A DNA stretch of 64,000 bases from NCBI RefSeq assembly GCF_021440085.1, contig NZ_JAKCPW010000005.1, positions 62,001-126,000 of the forward strand. Direction: 5' to 3'. Positions 1-9,362 of this stretch are shown piece after piece. Each line of letters starts with the position of its first letter. Within the stretch, counting starts at the first letter, position 1. This stretch comes from Dyadobacter sp. CY261 (GTDB lineage: Bacteria > Bacteroidota > Bacteroidia > Cytophagales > Spirosomataceae). The notes under the pieces are model-generated. The model saw only the letters and a program-made list of their open reading frames with translations. It did no database searches and was not told the DNA's origin. The position numbers and the translations under genes are program-made.

Positions 1-620
1 TGCAGAAGACCTAGCTTGTTACCGGCTTTTTTGATGGCAAGGGCCGGGTCTTTTTCTTCCAGGTTCATATGAAAAGTATCCAGATGTACTTGCAATGCGT
101 TGCTGCCTACGTCTTCGATCATACGCAGAGCCTGATCACACGTATTGATAAAATCGGTCTCATAACGATTAAGAGGCTCAATAGCAAGCTTTACGCCGTG
201 CATTGTTGCAAAATCAGTGAGCACTTTAAGATTATTCACAACAAGTTCCCACTGTTTTCGCTTCTCGTCGTCGGGTACCAGCTCGGCCCTGCCAACGGCC
301 GAGTAAATCGGACCGGCAATCAGCTTGCTACCCAGCACAGGTGCGATGCGGATAAGCGCCTCCACATACTCGATCGCCGTTACCTGGTCTTTCCGCGTGC
401 CACGCAAGTCACGCCCCGGACCTGTCGCCGCACATACCGACCTGCATTCCAGTCCTGCTTCGTCCAGTGCTTTCCTAACCAGTTGCGGATCAATATTCGC
501 AGGATCCTCCAACGCTATCTCTACAAAATCGAAGCCCCAATCTTTAAACTGAGGAAAATAAGAGGTGCTTTCGTTCGTGAATGGTGAAGAAAACAGGTAG
601 GTATTGATACCGAACTTCAT
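1..620 (-). CDS. Sugar isomerase/epimerase, TIM barrel (C-terminus beyond window)
   Basis: The minus-strand reading frame opens with ATG at 620-618 (MKFGINTYLFSSPF) and stays open to the window edge, giving 206 codons. It reads as a xylose-isomerase-like TIM barrel of the D-tagatose/D-psicose 3-epimerase group. Visible hallmarks are FVEIALEDP near the N-terminus, AIEPLNRYETD (catalytic glutamate region) and VHLDTFHMNLEE, the metal-binding Asp/His strand typical of these epimerases. In the family these metal-dependent cytoplasmic enzymes interconvert ketoses or keto-sugar derivatives. Only 6 bp separate it from the FG-GAP gene upstream, so it is very probably the distal gene of the same operon. 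The exact substrate cannot be read from sequence; a 3-keto-glycoside or inosose pathway role is also possible. No signal peptide is seen. Confidence 0.85.
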   Translation of the reverse strand, partial: MKFGINTYLFSSPFTNESTSYFPQFKDWGFDFVEIALEDPANIDPQLVRKALDEAGLECRSVCAATGPGRDLRGTRKDQVTAIEYVEALIRIAPVLGSKLIAGPIYSAVGRAELVPDDEKRKQWELVVNNLKVLTDFATMHGVKLAIEPLNRYETDFINTCDQALRMIEDVGSNALQVHLDTFHMNLEEKDPALAIKKAGNKLGLL

Positions 621-626
621 TGATGT

Positions 627-1835
627 TTACTTCCCTTTTTGCTGTGTGAAAATGCGTACGCCTTTTTTGTTGCCGGTGACAATGTCCAGCAGTCCATCGC
701 CATTCAAGTCTTCCACGGTAACGTGTAAGCCTACACCCGAGTTGTCATCAATATCGTGCCGGAGCCAGGTCGGGACCTTGCCTGGCTTGTATTCAAACCA
801 CGAAATGAATGCGGGCTCGAATTCGCCCGGATCGTTACCATTGTGTGCGAAATAGCGCTTACCGGTAATAAAGTCGGGATGCCCGTCGCCATTAAGGTCC
901 TTCAATGTCAAACCATGCGTTTGAGATATGGTTTTATCGATGTCGTGATGGATCCAGACAGTCTCTTTTCCTTCCATTTTCTGCTCATGCCACCAGATGC
1001 CATAGTTGTGAGCGGAGGCGCTCAGGACGTCGTTCAATCCGTCGCCATTCAGATCCAGCACATACATCTGTGAGCAATCCTGCCCCAGATCGGCCGGATG
1101 AAATTTCCAGTCTTTATCCTTGGGATATTTGGCCGGGCCTTCCGCAGGTCCCTCCCACCAGCCGTTTCTGACCAGCACGTCCTTGCGTCCATCGCCATTA
1201 ATATCGCCATAACCAATCCCGTGTGTGTACATATGCGTTGAATTGTTCGGATCGTTGCTGATGACGTATTTCTCCCAGGTCGTTTCCCCCTTTTTCGAAG
1301 GAGATTTCAACCAGATCACTTTTTTACCCGTCGGATCGTTGCAAAGCAGATCCGGCCGACCGTCACCGTCGATATCCACCAGTTGTGGCGACTCGTTTCC
1401 AACGGATGAATAGATGGTATGCATCGGCCAATGGCCTGGCTTGTTTTGTGGGTTTTCATGCCAGGCAGCTGCTTTGCCCGGCCAGTCGATACGGATCAGG
1501 TCGATCCACCCGTCCTGGTTCACATCCATTGCGAAATCCAGGAAAGAATCGCTGTAACTGCCATTAACGATGAACGAATCCGGTTTGGCCAGCTCGTGCG
1601 CCTTCCAGGACGGTGCCTCGAACCAGTAGGCTCCGGAAAGAATATCTTTTTTACCGTCTTTATTGACATCGCCCATCGCGGCTCCTTCTGCAATGAATTT
1701 TTTGGTCAATTCGGTCTTTTTGAAAGTGGTGGCCGATCCGCCTTTCGCTTTTGTCTGCGCTGAAACACTAGATCCTGTTAGGACGATTATGTTGATTAAA
1801 CAAAGCCATCTCAAAACTCTTCCGGTCAAAATCAT
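627..1835 (-). CDS. Secreted FG-GAP/VCBS repeat protein
   Basis: This 402-residue protein has a signal peptide ending near SSVSAQ. It then carries repeated calcium-binding-type motifs of the FG-GAP/VCBS kind (DVNKDGKKDIL, DVNQDGWIDLI, DIDGDGRPDLL, DINGDGRKDVL, DLNGDGLNDVL, DLNGDGHPDFI, DLNGDGLLDIV), spaced about 45-60 residues apart, which predicts a seven-bladed propeller. Such proteins are exported and probably bind glycans or act as scaffolds. No catalytic motif and no T9SS tail are visible. It sits 34 bp downstream of the PVC-type dehydrogenase and directly before the epimerase-like gene, which suggests one transcript. In related loci such propeller proteins accompany oxidoreductases; a role here is inference. 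Confidence 0.85.
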   Translation of the reverse strand: MILTGRVLRWLCLINIIVLTGSSVSAQTKAKGGSATTFKKTELTKKFIAEGAAMGDVNKDGKKDILSGAYWFEAPSWKAHELAKPDSFIVNGSYSDSFLDFAMDVNQDGWIDLIRIDWPGKAAAWHENPQNKPGHWPMHTIYSSVGNESPQLVDIDGDGRPDLLCNDPTGKKVIWLKSPSKKGETTWEKYVISNDPNNSTHMYTHGIGYGDINGDGRKDVLVRNGWWEGPAEGPAKYPKDKDWKFHPADLGQDCSQMYVLDLNGDGLNDVLSASAHNYGIWWHEQKMEGKETVWIHHDIDKTISQTHGLTLKDLNGDGHPDFITGKRYFAHNGNDPGEFEPAFISWFEYKPGKVPTWLRHDIDDNSGVGLHVTVEDLNGDGLLDIVTGNKKGVRIFTQQKGK

Positions 1836-1869
1836 CAGGTTTATGGGTTAGGATTAATACTTAAAACTA

Positions 1870-4800
1870 TTATTTTACCCCCAGCAGATAGTCCAGCAAT
1901 GCATAAAAGTCCTTTTCCGGAATGATATTACGGAACTGGTCGGGCATCAAAGTGTATTTAGAAGCCCGGTATTCCTTTATATCGCTTTTTACAACAGCAA
2001 ACTCCTGCCCCGCCATGTCCGCGAACACCATTGTTTCGCCTTCGGTCCGGCGGTATAAGCCGGTAAGGGTCTTATCATTTTTCAATGTGATAGTATAAGT
2101 ACGAAATGCCTCAGTTATATTCCTGTTGGGGTCAAGGATTTTTTGGGTTAATGCTTTGTGGCCCCAGTTTCCGATACCGTCAAGCTGAGGTCCCACTAGC
2201 CCGCCGGAGCCCTGAATCTGATGACAACCACCGCAATTCTGCACAAAAACCACTTTGCCGGCGTCCGAAAAAGCTGTCGCCGGCTTGAAATTGGCAATGC
2301 GTGCATCGATCAGCTTCTGGCGTTCTGCCCGTTCGTTTGCGCCGGTGGCAAGTAATTCCCGCATTTGCGTCTGCTGGCTTGCATCCGCATTGGTGGTAAG
2401 ACGTTCCTGAACGGAAATCTCCGCAGCGATATCCGCGCCCAGCTCCTCATCTTTGAATGCGCTTAACAAATAACCGATGCCCTCCGATGTATTAGCGAGC
2501 ACTGAGGCGATCACAATCTGAAGATTCCGTGCGCCGCTTGCCAGTTGCTTTTTCAAATTCTCATAAACCGAAGGCGACGCTGCTTGTCCCATCGCTACAA
2601 CCAACTTCTCCCGTAATGTCGGCAACTCCGCCGGGTCATTGAAAACATCCGACAGCACATTCACATTATTCTGAGGATCGATATTCATTAAGGCCCCTGC
2701 CGCTGCGCTTCGAACTGAGTAATCCATCCATTTCGCTTGCAAAACGGAGCGAAGCGACGGTTCCAGGGATACTATCCGATACTCTCCGGCAATTTCCGCT
2801 GCCGCTATGCGCTGGTCGGAAGTGGTAGAGGGACCCTTTTCAGGAATGGCCACCACCGCGGGTTCAAACTGACCGATTCCGACGGAGCCGGTCTGTGAAC
2901 TGTCTACCGCCTCGATATAACCCATTTGACCCGCATAGGCCGACAGATTGAACGTCGCATTCCGGATAAGGTCCTTGTACCGCATTGGTTCCGTCTGATT
3001 GACCCTGTATTCAGCAACGACCTTACCGCTTTCCGCCAGCCGTATTTTCACAGAGTTTTTAGAAACACCTTTTTTATCCGCCCTGTTATGTACATCATTG
3101 TCAAAAACATTCATTTTCAACGTTTCCGGCAGTTGAAATGGCACCGAGTACAGTGCCGACTGCGGGATATAACCTCCCTTCTCACTTAAAATGATATGGA
3201 AAGCAGGCATTACATCCACCAGGAACCGCTCCGAAACGGTCCACGAGTTAACGGGATCAGCACTTTTGACAACCCTCCTGATCTTCCAGCTATCGGTTTC
3301 GGCAGAAATGTTATTTAAGAACTTTCCGGCCAGGCGCTCGCCCCATGCCACCATTTTCGGGCTCGGCGATGCCCCGCTCTGCCTTACTCCCGCCTGGATC
3401 GTCCGGAAAAGCGAAAGCTGCGTCTCAGGTTCATTTATAAATCTCACGTCGATCAGATCGATTGCTTTTTCGACCTGATAAGGCGCTGCCAGCCGCCCGA
3501 TGTATTCAAGATTATTCAAAAGGTCTTTCTGGTCCAGCTCATGCGTAAGTGTATAATCAAGTATGAATGCTGCACCAGCCGAAGAAGGAATATCGAGCAA
3601 TGCTCTGTTGAGCAAGGACATCTGGCGATCGTTCCATTGCATAGCCGGAAGGCGCCACACCACACTCGGATTTTTGAGATTATCCCGAACACCGAGCAGG
3701 GCCGTGTAACGCAAATGGGTATCTTCCTGCGGTGTTCTTTCGTAAAGATCCATCAGCAATGCGAGATTCTCCGATTTTGGGAAGTGTGTCAGCACTTCCG
3801 CTGCCATGCGCTGTAGAAACGGATCGGTGCTCTTCAATGCTTCGGCAACCTGCCTGTAATGTCCTTCTGAAAGGGTTTCTCGCTCATTCAAAATGCGTAG
3901 CGCATGTATCCTCACGTCCAACTCATTATGCTTTAACGCATTATCAAGCAATCTGTCATCCAGCACCCCGAGCCGGTGCAGTATCCATAATACATGCACA
4001 TAGGAAGTCGGATCGGTTGCGTTTTGTGTCAGAAGACCTTTCGCCGGGCCGACTGCCTTCCCTTTCCACGTATCCACAAGCCGGTCGGCTACCTTCAACC
4101 GGGTATTGAGCTGGGGATGTTTCAACCCGTTCAACAATTGCTCTAATGTGGCTTTCGACCAGTCAGTAACGGGCAGGTTTTCATGTTGTTCGGTACCTGT
4201 ATAGGTTACTTTCCAGATTCGCCCGCTTACCCTGTCGCGCCCCGGATGGTTCAACGCGACCTCATAATGCCCGATAATACGGTTGTAAAAATCGGCGATG
4301 TATAAAGCGCCATCTGGCCCCACCTTGATATCTACGGGCCTGAACCACGGATCTTTGCTTACCAGCAATGGCTCTTCCTTTTTAGAGGAAGGTGTAGAAC
4401 CATTGAATGTGATTGTGTTTCGGTCGATACGGCAGGTAACCACATCTCCCGTGAAAAAGCTGTTACGGTATTTGGCCGGGAATTGGGTTCCCGTGTAATA
4501 AACAAGCCCAGCCAATGCAGTTGAACCCAGATCATAAGTCATCATCGCCGGAGCGAAACCAAGCCCGACAGGTGTTTTTTTACCAAAATGCGGATACTCC
4601 CCGCCGAAAATGAGTTGCGTAATAGGTTTTGTATGGCAATCCACCGAATACAAAAAACCCTTCTCATCATATGCATAACCAAAAGGGTTGACGCGCCCGA
4701 AAGTGGTTTGCTCCACATGGCTGCCATCCATTTTTACCCTGAAAGTATTCCCGGAAGTCATCCGGATCGAATCGCCGTCCGTCCCCGCAACCACCGACAC

Positions 4801-5445
4801 ATTGGAAAACCCGTGACATACATGCAGCCAGCCATCGTATCCCCGCATGAGGTTGTTTACCATCCCGTGCGTATCCTTATGCCCAAAGCCGCTAAGCAAG
4901 ATTTTTCGGGTGTCTGCTTTGCCGTCGTTATCGTTGTCTTTGAAATGATAGAGATTGGGAATGCTGTATGCAACGGCACCATCTGCAACCGGCATGATAC
5001 CGATCGGGATGTTGAGGTTGTCATCAAAGTGGGTGAAAACATCTGCCCGGCCGTCGCCATTCTTGTCTTCCAGAATCGTGATGCGGTCTGTCCCGTCACT
5101 GGTGCCCGCCGCCACGGGATATTCCGACGATTGCGTTACCCACAGCCTTCCGCGATCATCGAATTCCATATTCATCGGCTTGGTGATATCCGGTTCAGAA
5201 GCAAATAATGTCACTTCGAAACCCTCGGGCAACACAAAACTCAGTCGCTCCTCTTCCGGTGTTTTGAAACTGCTGGTCCGGACATGCTCGGCGTAAATGT
5301 CCGTCGGCGTCTGCTGGACCGCAGTGGCGACCGTTACATTATTACCGGGTTTATTTTGGGGAGGTTTACAACTTTGTGCGTGGAACAGCAGAGAGGCGGT
5401 CAGCATAGCCAGACCGGTTTTGACTGTGCATCGGATTGTCACCAT
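1870..5445 (-). CDS. PVC-type membrane-bound dehydrogenase with HEAT repeats and C-terminal cytochrome c
   Basis: The protein has 1191 residues. The N-terminus looks like a lipoprotein signal (LLFHAQSC, Cys26), although Ala at -3 is atypical. Residues about 60-420 form a sugar-dehydrogenase-like beta-propeller (FEVTLFASEPDITKP, MEFDDRGRLWVTQSSEYP, LGSTALAGLVYYTG, VGPDGALYIADFYN). HEAT-like helical repeats follow (about 430-720 and 880-1030), with a beta-rich insert between them. The C-terminal domain has one heme-binding motif CGGCH at 1071-1075 and a likely axial Met in YTLMPDQF (about 1167). The family, first noted in Planctomycetes and common in Bacteroidota, is thought to oxidise sugars or similar compounds in the periplasm and pass electrons to heme. 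The substrate is unknown. It lies 84 bp downstream of the second GH71/99-like gene. Confidence 0.88.
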   Translation of the reverse strand: MVTIRCTVKTGLAMLTASLLFHAQSCKPPQNKPGNNVTVATAVQQTPTDIYAEHVRTSSFKTPEEERLSFVLPEGFEVTLFASEPDITKPMNMEFDDRGRLWVTQSSEYPVAAGTSDGTDRITILEDKNGDGRADVFTHFDDNLNIPIGIMPVADGAVAYSIPNLYHFKDNDNDGKADTRKILLSGFGHKDTHGMVNNLMRGYDGWLHVCHGFSNVSVVAGTDGDSIRMTSGNTFRVKMDGSHVEQTTFGRVNPFGYAYDEKGFLYSVDCHTKPITQLIFGGEYPHFGKKTPVGLGFAPAMMTYDLGSTALAGLVYYTGTQFPAKYRNSFFTGDVVTCRIDRNTITFNGSTPSSKKEEPLLVSKDPWFRPVDIKVGPDGALYIADFYNRIIGHYEVALNHPGRDRVSGRIWKVTYTGTEQHENLPVTDWSKATLEQLLNGLKHPQLNTRLKVADRLVDTWKGKAVGPAKGLLTQNATDPTSYVHVLWILHRLGVLDDRLLDNALKHNELDVRIHALRILNERETLSEGHYRQVAEALKSTDPFLQRMAAEVLTHFPKSENLALLMDLYERTPQEDTHLRYTALLGVRDNLKNPSVVWRLPAMQWNDRQMSLLNRALLDIPSSAGAAFILDYTLTHELDQKDLLNNLEYIGRLAAPYQVEKAIDLIDVRFINEPETQLSLFRTIQAGVRQSGASPSPKMVAWGERLAGKFLNNISAETDSWKIRRVVKSADPVNSWTVSERFLVDVMPAFHIILSEKGGYIPQSALYSVPFQLPETLKMNVFDNDVHNRADKKGVSKNSVKIRLAESGKVVAEYRVNQTEPMRYKDLIRNATFNLSAYAGQMGYIEAVDSSQTGSVGIGQFEPAVVAIPEKGPSTTSDQRIAAAEIAGEYRIVSLEPSLRSVLQAKWMDYSVRSAAAGALMNIDPQNNVNVLSDVFNDPAELPTLREKLVVAMGQAASPSVYENLKKQLASGARNLQIVIASVLANTSEGIGYLLSAFKDEELGADIAAEISVQERLTTNADASQQTQMRELLATGANERAERQKLIDARIANFKPATAFSDAGKVVFVQNCGGCHQIQGSGGLVGPQLDGIGNWGHKALTQKILDPNRNITEAFRTYTITLKNDKTLTGLYRRTEGETMVFADMAGQEFAVVKSDIKEYRASKYTLMPDQFRNIIPEKDFYALLDYLLGVK

Positions 5446-5529
5446 ACGTTCAGGAGGAAAAGCAAGGTTCAGGATATATAATGGTAATAAACCTGTTCAT
5501 TATGTTATTTTACTATGATTGTCAGGATT

Positions 5530-7329
5530 TTAATTAGATCCTGCCTTGTACCAGTAATTCCCCCGCCCACCTGGCGCCGCATCCCCATTCAACCAGAAAT
5601 CCATCACCTCTCCGTCGTCCTGCATATTATCACTCCATTTAAATTCGAAGTTTGGCTCACCGTCAATGCTGAATACGGATTTAGGAACTTTGATTTCCAG
5701 CCCGTTTTTGGAAACGGCATATGCCACCTCGCCCGCTTTTTGCCAGTTCCAGCCCGCGTCGGTCTTTTCAATAATGGCTTTCTGACCTGGATTAAGGCGG
5801 TTTATTACAAAGTCGTAGCCCTCCCAACCCGTATTCTTGTCACGGTCGATATCGATAAAAAGCCGCATCCACCCCGCATCGGTCCGGGGTGTAAGGGCTT
5901 GCGCTGTTTCCACATAAAAATAGATGTGCTCCTGATCCCGTGCCATTTTGGATAGCACAATGTCGTTGCGCCCGGTATTATTGCGATATACCATACTCCC
6001 CCAGCCAGGACTGTTCCTGTGAACGGTGCTGCCCTTATGCGCTTCGAATACGGGGGTAACCTTATTCCATTCGCGGAACTGTCCGTCAATTTTGATAGAT
6101 ACAGATGCTGAAACAGGTTTCGGCGCAGGCAATCCCTTAAAACGACGGATGTTGGCGGCCATTTGATAATAATAGTTATCGCCATGCCCTCCTTTCATCG
6201 GCTCAATGTCGCGGCTTCCTTCCTGATCGAATTCGTCTGGAAATGCGTTGGTTTGCTGCTGCCACACGTCGTAGCGGCCGGCGATCCATTCGTTCCAGCC
6301 TGTAATAAATACAAGTTCCGGGTTAATCTCTAAGGCCCTGTCCCATTGCTCCTGAAAATTATGACCGTAATTCACCGCACCAGGCTCGGTAATATGGCCT
6401 TTGGCGTGGGTATAACTGCGACCGAAGGAGCCGGTCGCATTCAATGCGGTCAGGCCACGTTCCTTGGTCCAGTTTTGCGCCACGCCCACAGTCGCTTGCT
6501 CAAAAGTGCCGTCGGCATTCTTTTTAAAACCGTGTTGCGGAAAAATTTCCAGCCATCCCCAATGGTCGGGTTTTTCCGGACCTTTATTATAAACCGGCTG
6601 GCCTGGGCGAAACGTGAAGAATTCACGCATTTCCCTTTCCAGTTCCATCTGCACAGGCTGACCTTTGATGGTCTCGGTAAATGCGGGATCTGCCATAATG
6701 AACGGTTTCCCTTTCCACATAAACCATAAATCCTTATATTTGGCAGGCTTATAAAGGTCGCGATAAATTTCGCGGATAATCTCCTTTCCACCATCCGTCA
6801 CCCAGAACGGTAGCATAAATGCGATTTGTGGCGTTTTAACTCCGTCCTTTCGTGCTTGTGTAAAAACCTCACATAGCTTTATATATGACTCCTTCCAGGT
6901 GAGATTGCCATTGGTACAATCGAAAATGATCATGTCTACACCTGCATCGGCCAGCATTTCGGCATGTTTCCGGAGCACCCATTCGTCGGTATCAACATAA
7001 TAACCAAACAGCGGCTCGGCCCAGAACCACGGGCTGTTTCGCTTCGGCCAAACCGGATTTTTGAAATCATGGATTGCTTTCGGGTAGCGGGCGAGGTATT
7101 CTATGACGTTCAGTGGCGGATTGTTTTTGGCTTGCTGCGTATGCCAGGTCCAATAGAAAAGGCCTACGAATTTGTCCCCTTTCAAATCACCGGCCTGACT
7201 GTGATCAGGCAATTTCCGGCCTACCGCGTCGGTGGCGGTTACTTCGGCGGAGTAGTTTTGGGCGAACGTATCGGTACAAAGAAATCCCAAAAGGAACATC
7301 CACGAGACCTGGCTGTATTTCAAATTCAT
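5530..7329 (-). CDS. Secreted GH71/GH99-like glycosidase with C-terminal CBM9-like domain
   Basis: The 599-residue product has a cleavable signal peptide (cut near TDTFAQ). The core resembles GH71/GH99-like TIM barrels: VGLFYWTWH near residue 55, WAEPLFGYYVDTDEWVLRKH, ADAGVDMIIFDCTNG, and ELVFITGWNEWIAG, where the WNEW glutamate is the likely catalytic carboxylate. The last 170 residues form a CBM9/DOMON-like beta-sandwich (HIYFYVETAQ, WMRLFIDIDRDKNTGWEGYD, MEFKW-like end). It is a full-length paralogue of the gene at 7533-9266, and the two were probably produced by tandem duplication. Known GH99-related enzymes cleave alpha-linked mannose glycans, but this subgroup is poorly characterised. 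Export to the periplasm or cell surface is expected. Confidence 0.82.
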   Translation of the reverse strand: MNLKYSQVSWMFLLGFLCTDTFAQNYSAEVTATDAVGRKLPDHSQAGDLKGDKFVGLFYWTWHTQQAKNNPPLNVIEYLARYPKAIHDFKNPVWPKRNSPWFWAEPLFGYYVDTDEWVLRKHAEMLADAGVDMIIFDCTNGNLTWKESYIKLCEVFTQARKDGVKTPQIAFMLPFWVTDGGKEIIREIYRDLYKPAKYKDLWFMWKGKPFIMADPAFTETIKGQPVQMELEREMREFFTFRPGQPVYNKGPEKPDHWGWLEIFPQHGFKKNADGTFEQATVGVAQNWTKERGLTALNATGSFGRSYTHAKGHITEPGAVNYGHNFQEQWDRALEINPELVFITGWNEWIAGRYDVWQQQTNAFPDEFDQEGSRDIEPMKGGHGDNYYYQMAANIRRFKGLPAPKPVSASVSIKIDGQFREWNKVTPVFEAHKGSTVHRNSPGWGSMVYRNNTGRNDIVLSKMARDQEHIYFYVETAQALTPRTDAGWMRLFIDIDRDKNTGWEGYDFVINRLNPGQKAIIEKTDAGWNWQKAGEVAYAVSKNGLEIKVPKSVFSIDGEPNFEFKWSDNMQDDGEVMDFWLNGDAAPGGRGNYWYKAGSN

Positions 7330-7370
7330 TGGTTCAAATATTAATACGCAATAGATGCCACCATGATACT

Positions 7371-7500
7371 GCGGCTACAAATATTTCGGTGCGCTGCACC
7401 GGGCATTATGCGCCCTGATCGCCTTGAATGAAGGGGCAGAGCTCCATAATGTTTGTAGAAATTATCGTGGTAGAGTAAATCAGGTGCTGAGCACCGTAAG
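7371..7500. repeat. Intergenic palindrome-rich repeat
   Basis: The 203-bp gap between the two GH71/99-like genes contains CTACAAATATT at 7375-7385 facing AATGTTTGTAG at 7448-7458. Inside are a GGTGC-gct-GCACC hairpin (7388-7400) and a GGGC/GCCC hairpin (7401-7415). A second GGTGC-tga-GCACC hairpin lies at 7483-7495. This nested layout is typical of interspersed non-coding repeats in Bacteroidota, and it resembles no promoter or simple terminator. I recall similar CTACAAATATTTCG elements from related genomes, but this was not checked. Confidence 0.5.
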
Positions 7501-7532
7501 ACATTGCTGGGATGATACCCAACACAGACAAT

Positions 7533-9266
7533 TCATTCATTTACCACAAAATTAAACCTACCCCCAGGCGCAACGTCCCCGTTCACATACCAATCCAGCG
7601 GGTTACCATCCTCCTGCATATTATCCGACCACTTGAATTCCATATTTAAGGGTGCCTTCAAATTGGTGAGGTAAGCGCGCGGAATAGTGACCATCATTCC
7701 AATGCCCTGAACCTGGTAAGCCACTTTTTTCACATCATGCCAGTTGCCGGCGCGGTATTGCTGCAAAGTATTGCCCGCCACAACACGGTAATCGTATCCC
7801 TTCCAGCCAGTATTCGGTTTTCGGTCGGTATCAAGGTAGAGGCGCATCCAGTTATCGCCGGAATTGGGACTAATTTCAGCGGCAGTTTGCGCATAGAAAT
7901 AGAGATTTTTACTATCGTGCGCCACTTTCAGTTGATCGAAGTCGTTCCTGCCAGTTTTGTTCACATATACATGCGCAGGCTCTGTTTGCGCGCCTGGGTG
8001 GTTGCGTTCCTGCGTGTCGCCGGTGTAGTCTCGGTAGGTCACTTCTATGGCTTTCCAGTCATCGAGCTTTTTGATGGTTTGAGCTGGGCCAATGGAAGGG
8101 TTTGCCTCCACGCCTTTGTACCGGCGCACGTTGCTTACCAGCTGCATATAGTAATGATCTTTCAAACCGGCCGTCAACGAAGGTTCAATATCCCGGCTGT
8201 ATTCCGGGCTGGCCTGATCGCAAAACCAGGAATGTTCGGGGTTCTTGTCGTGGCTTGGAAATTTACCGGCGATCCATTCATTCCAGCCGGTGACGTAGAT
8301 AAACGGGGTGTTTTGTTTAATAGCAAAATCCCATTGCTCCCGCACATTATAGCCATAAGCAATATCCTTCTTGGGATCACCATGTGAGCCCTTGCGATAG
8401 CTTCGACCCCAGTTTTCCATATTGCCATAGAATGCCGAACCGCCCATCCCGGCCGTAGGGTTGGGGTGCTGAGCAACGGACACATTGATGATCTCACCTT
8501 CCCCTTTTGTATTATAATGTACCTTCTGCGGCCGGGTGAACGAAATCCACGGCCAGCCATTTTCCTTCTGCGTCTCGGTCGGCCATTGCGATTCGCGGAA
8601 TCTGAAAAAGGATTCAAAATTTTTGCCTTTGGCTTCACTCGTAATACCGATGATAAGCGGCTTGCCGTCGAGCAAATACCAGCAATCGGGATGGCGGTAT
8701 GGTGCACCTTCTTTGTAAAACATATCATAAGCTTCCTGCATGGTTTCGCCGGATTGTGTGTTGGTGTAAAACACAATTTTAGGAGCTTTTCGGCCTTGGG
8801 CGCGCACTGCGTCCATGGCTTTCATGAGCACATCGGCCTGTTTGGGATAGGTCAAACGGTTGGTGGCGTCGATGACCAGGAAATCTACGCCCGCGTCGGC
8901 CAGAAGCTGAACGCTGCGGAGGTGTACCCAATAGTCGTCTGCTTTGTAATAACCATAAATAGGCTGGCCCCAATAATACATGCCCAGATTCTTCGGATCG
9001 CCGCCCCAATGCGGGTTGTCAAAGTCTTCGAGCACTTCAGGGTGCTTGGACACAATCTCGTTTAAATCCCAGGCTTTGGCCGGGGCAACATCATGCCAGA
9101 GGAAATAGAACATTCCCACTTGCCTGTTCGCTTTCGGATCGCCCACTGCATTGTTTTGTGGTAAAGTCCGGCCGAGGTCGTCCGTACCAGCAAGCGGCTG
9201 CGCCTGCACAGTACGTGTCATGGCCAAAAGTATTATTATAAGATATAGCGTTATGTATTTTTGCAT
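7533..9266 (-). CDS. Secreted GH71/GH99-like glycosidase with C-terminal CBM9-like domain (paralogue)
   Basis: This 577-residue protein has a signal peptide ending near TVQAQP. It shows the same order as its neighbour at 5530-7329: VGMFYFLWHD, GQPIYGYYKADDYWVHLRS, ADAGVDFLVIDATN, a long barrel, and IYVTGWNEWIAGKF with the WNEW glutamate. A CBM9-like module follows from about residue 410 (LYFYAQTAAE, WMRLYLDTDRKPNTGWKGYD, MEFKWSDNMQEDG, ending in a near-identical VNGDVAPGGR). The two paralogues share architecture and end motifs but differ along the barrel, so they may differ in specificity. It is the first enzyme gene after the second SusD. Confidence 0.82.
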   Translation of the reverse strand: MQKYITLYLIIILLAMTRTVQAQPLAGTDDLGRTLPQNNAVGDPKANRQVGMFYFLWHDVAPAKAWDLNEIVSKHPEVLEDFDNPHWGGDPKNLGMYYWGQPIYGYYKADDYWVHLRSVQLLADAGVDFLVIDATNRLTYPKQADVLMKAMDAVRAQGRKAPKIVFYTNTQSGETMQEAYDMFYKEGAPYRHPDCWYLLDGKPLIIGITSEAKGKNFESFFRFRESQWPTETQKENGWPWISFTRPQKVHYNTKGEGEIINVSVAQHPNPTAGMGGSAFYGNMENWGRSYRKGSHGDPKKDIAYGYNVREQWDFAIKQNTPFIYVTGWNEWIAGKFPSHDKNPEHSWFCDQASPEYSRDIEPSLTAGLKDHYYMQLVSNVRRYKGVEANPSIGPAQTIKKLDDWKAIEVTYRDYTGDTQERNHPGAQTEPAHVYVNKTGRNDFDQLKVAHDSKNLYFYAQTAAEISPNSGDNWMRLYLDTDRKPNTGWKGYDYRVVAGNTLQQYRAGNWHDVKKVAYQVQGIGMMVTIPRAYLTNLKAPLNMEFKWSDNMQEDGNPLDWYVNGDVAPGGRFNFVVNE

Positions 9267-9362
9267 TCGTATAGGTTTTTACGACATGTCATTACACAAT
9301 TGTTGGTGACTTGTCGGTGTTTTCATCAACAACGGCGGGGGAACTGCGACTGCCTCTCACCG

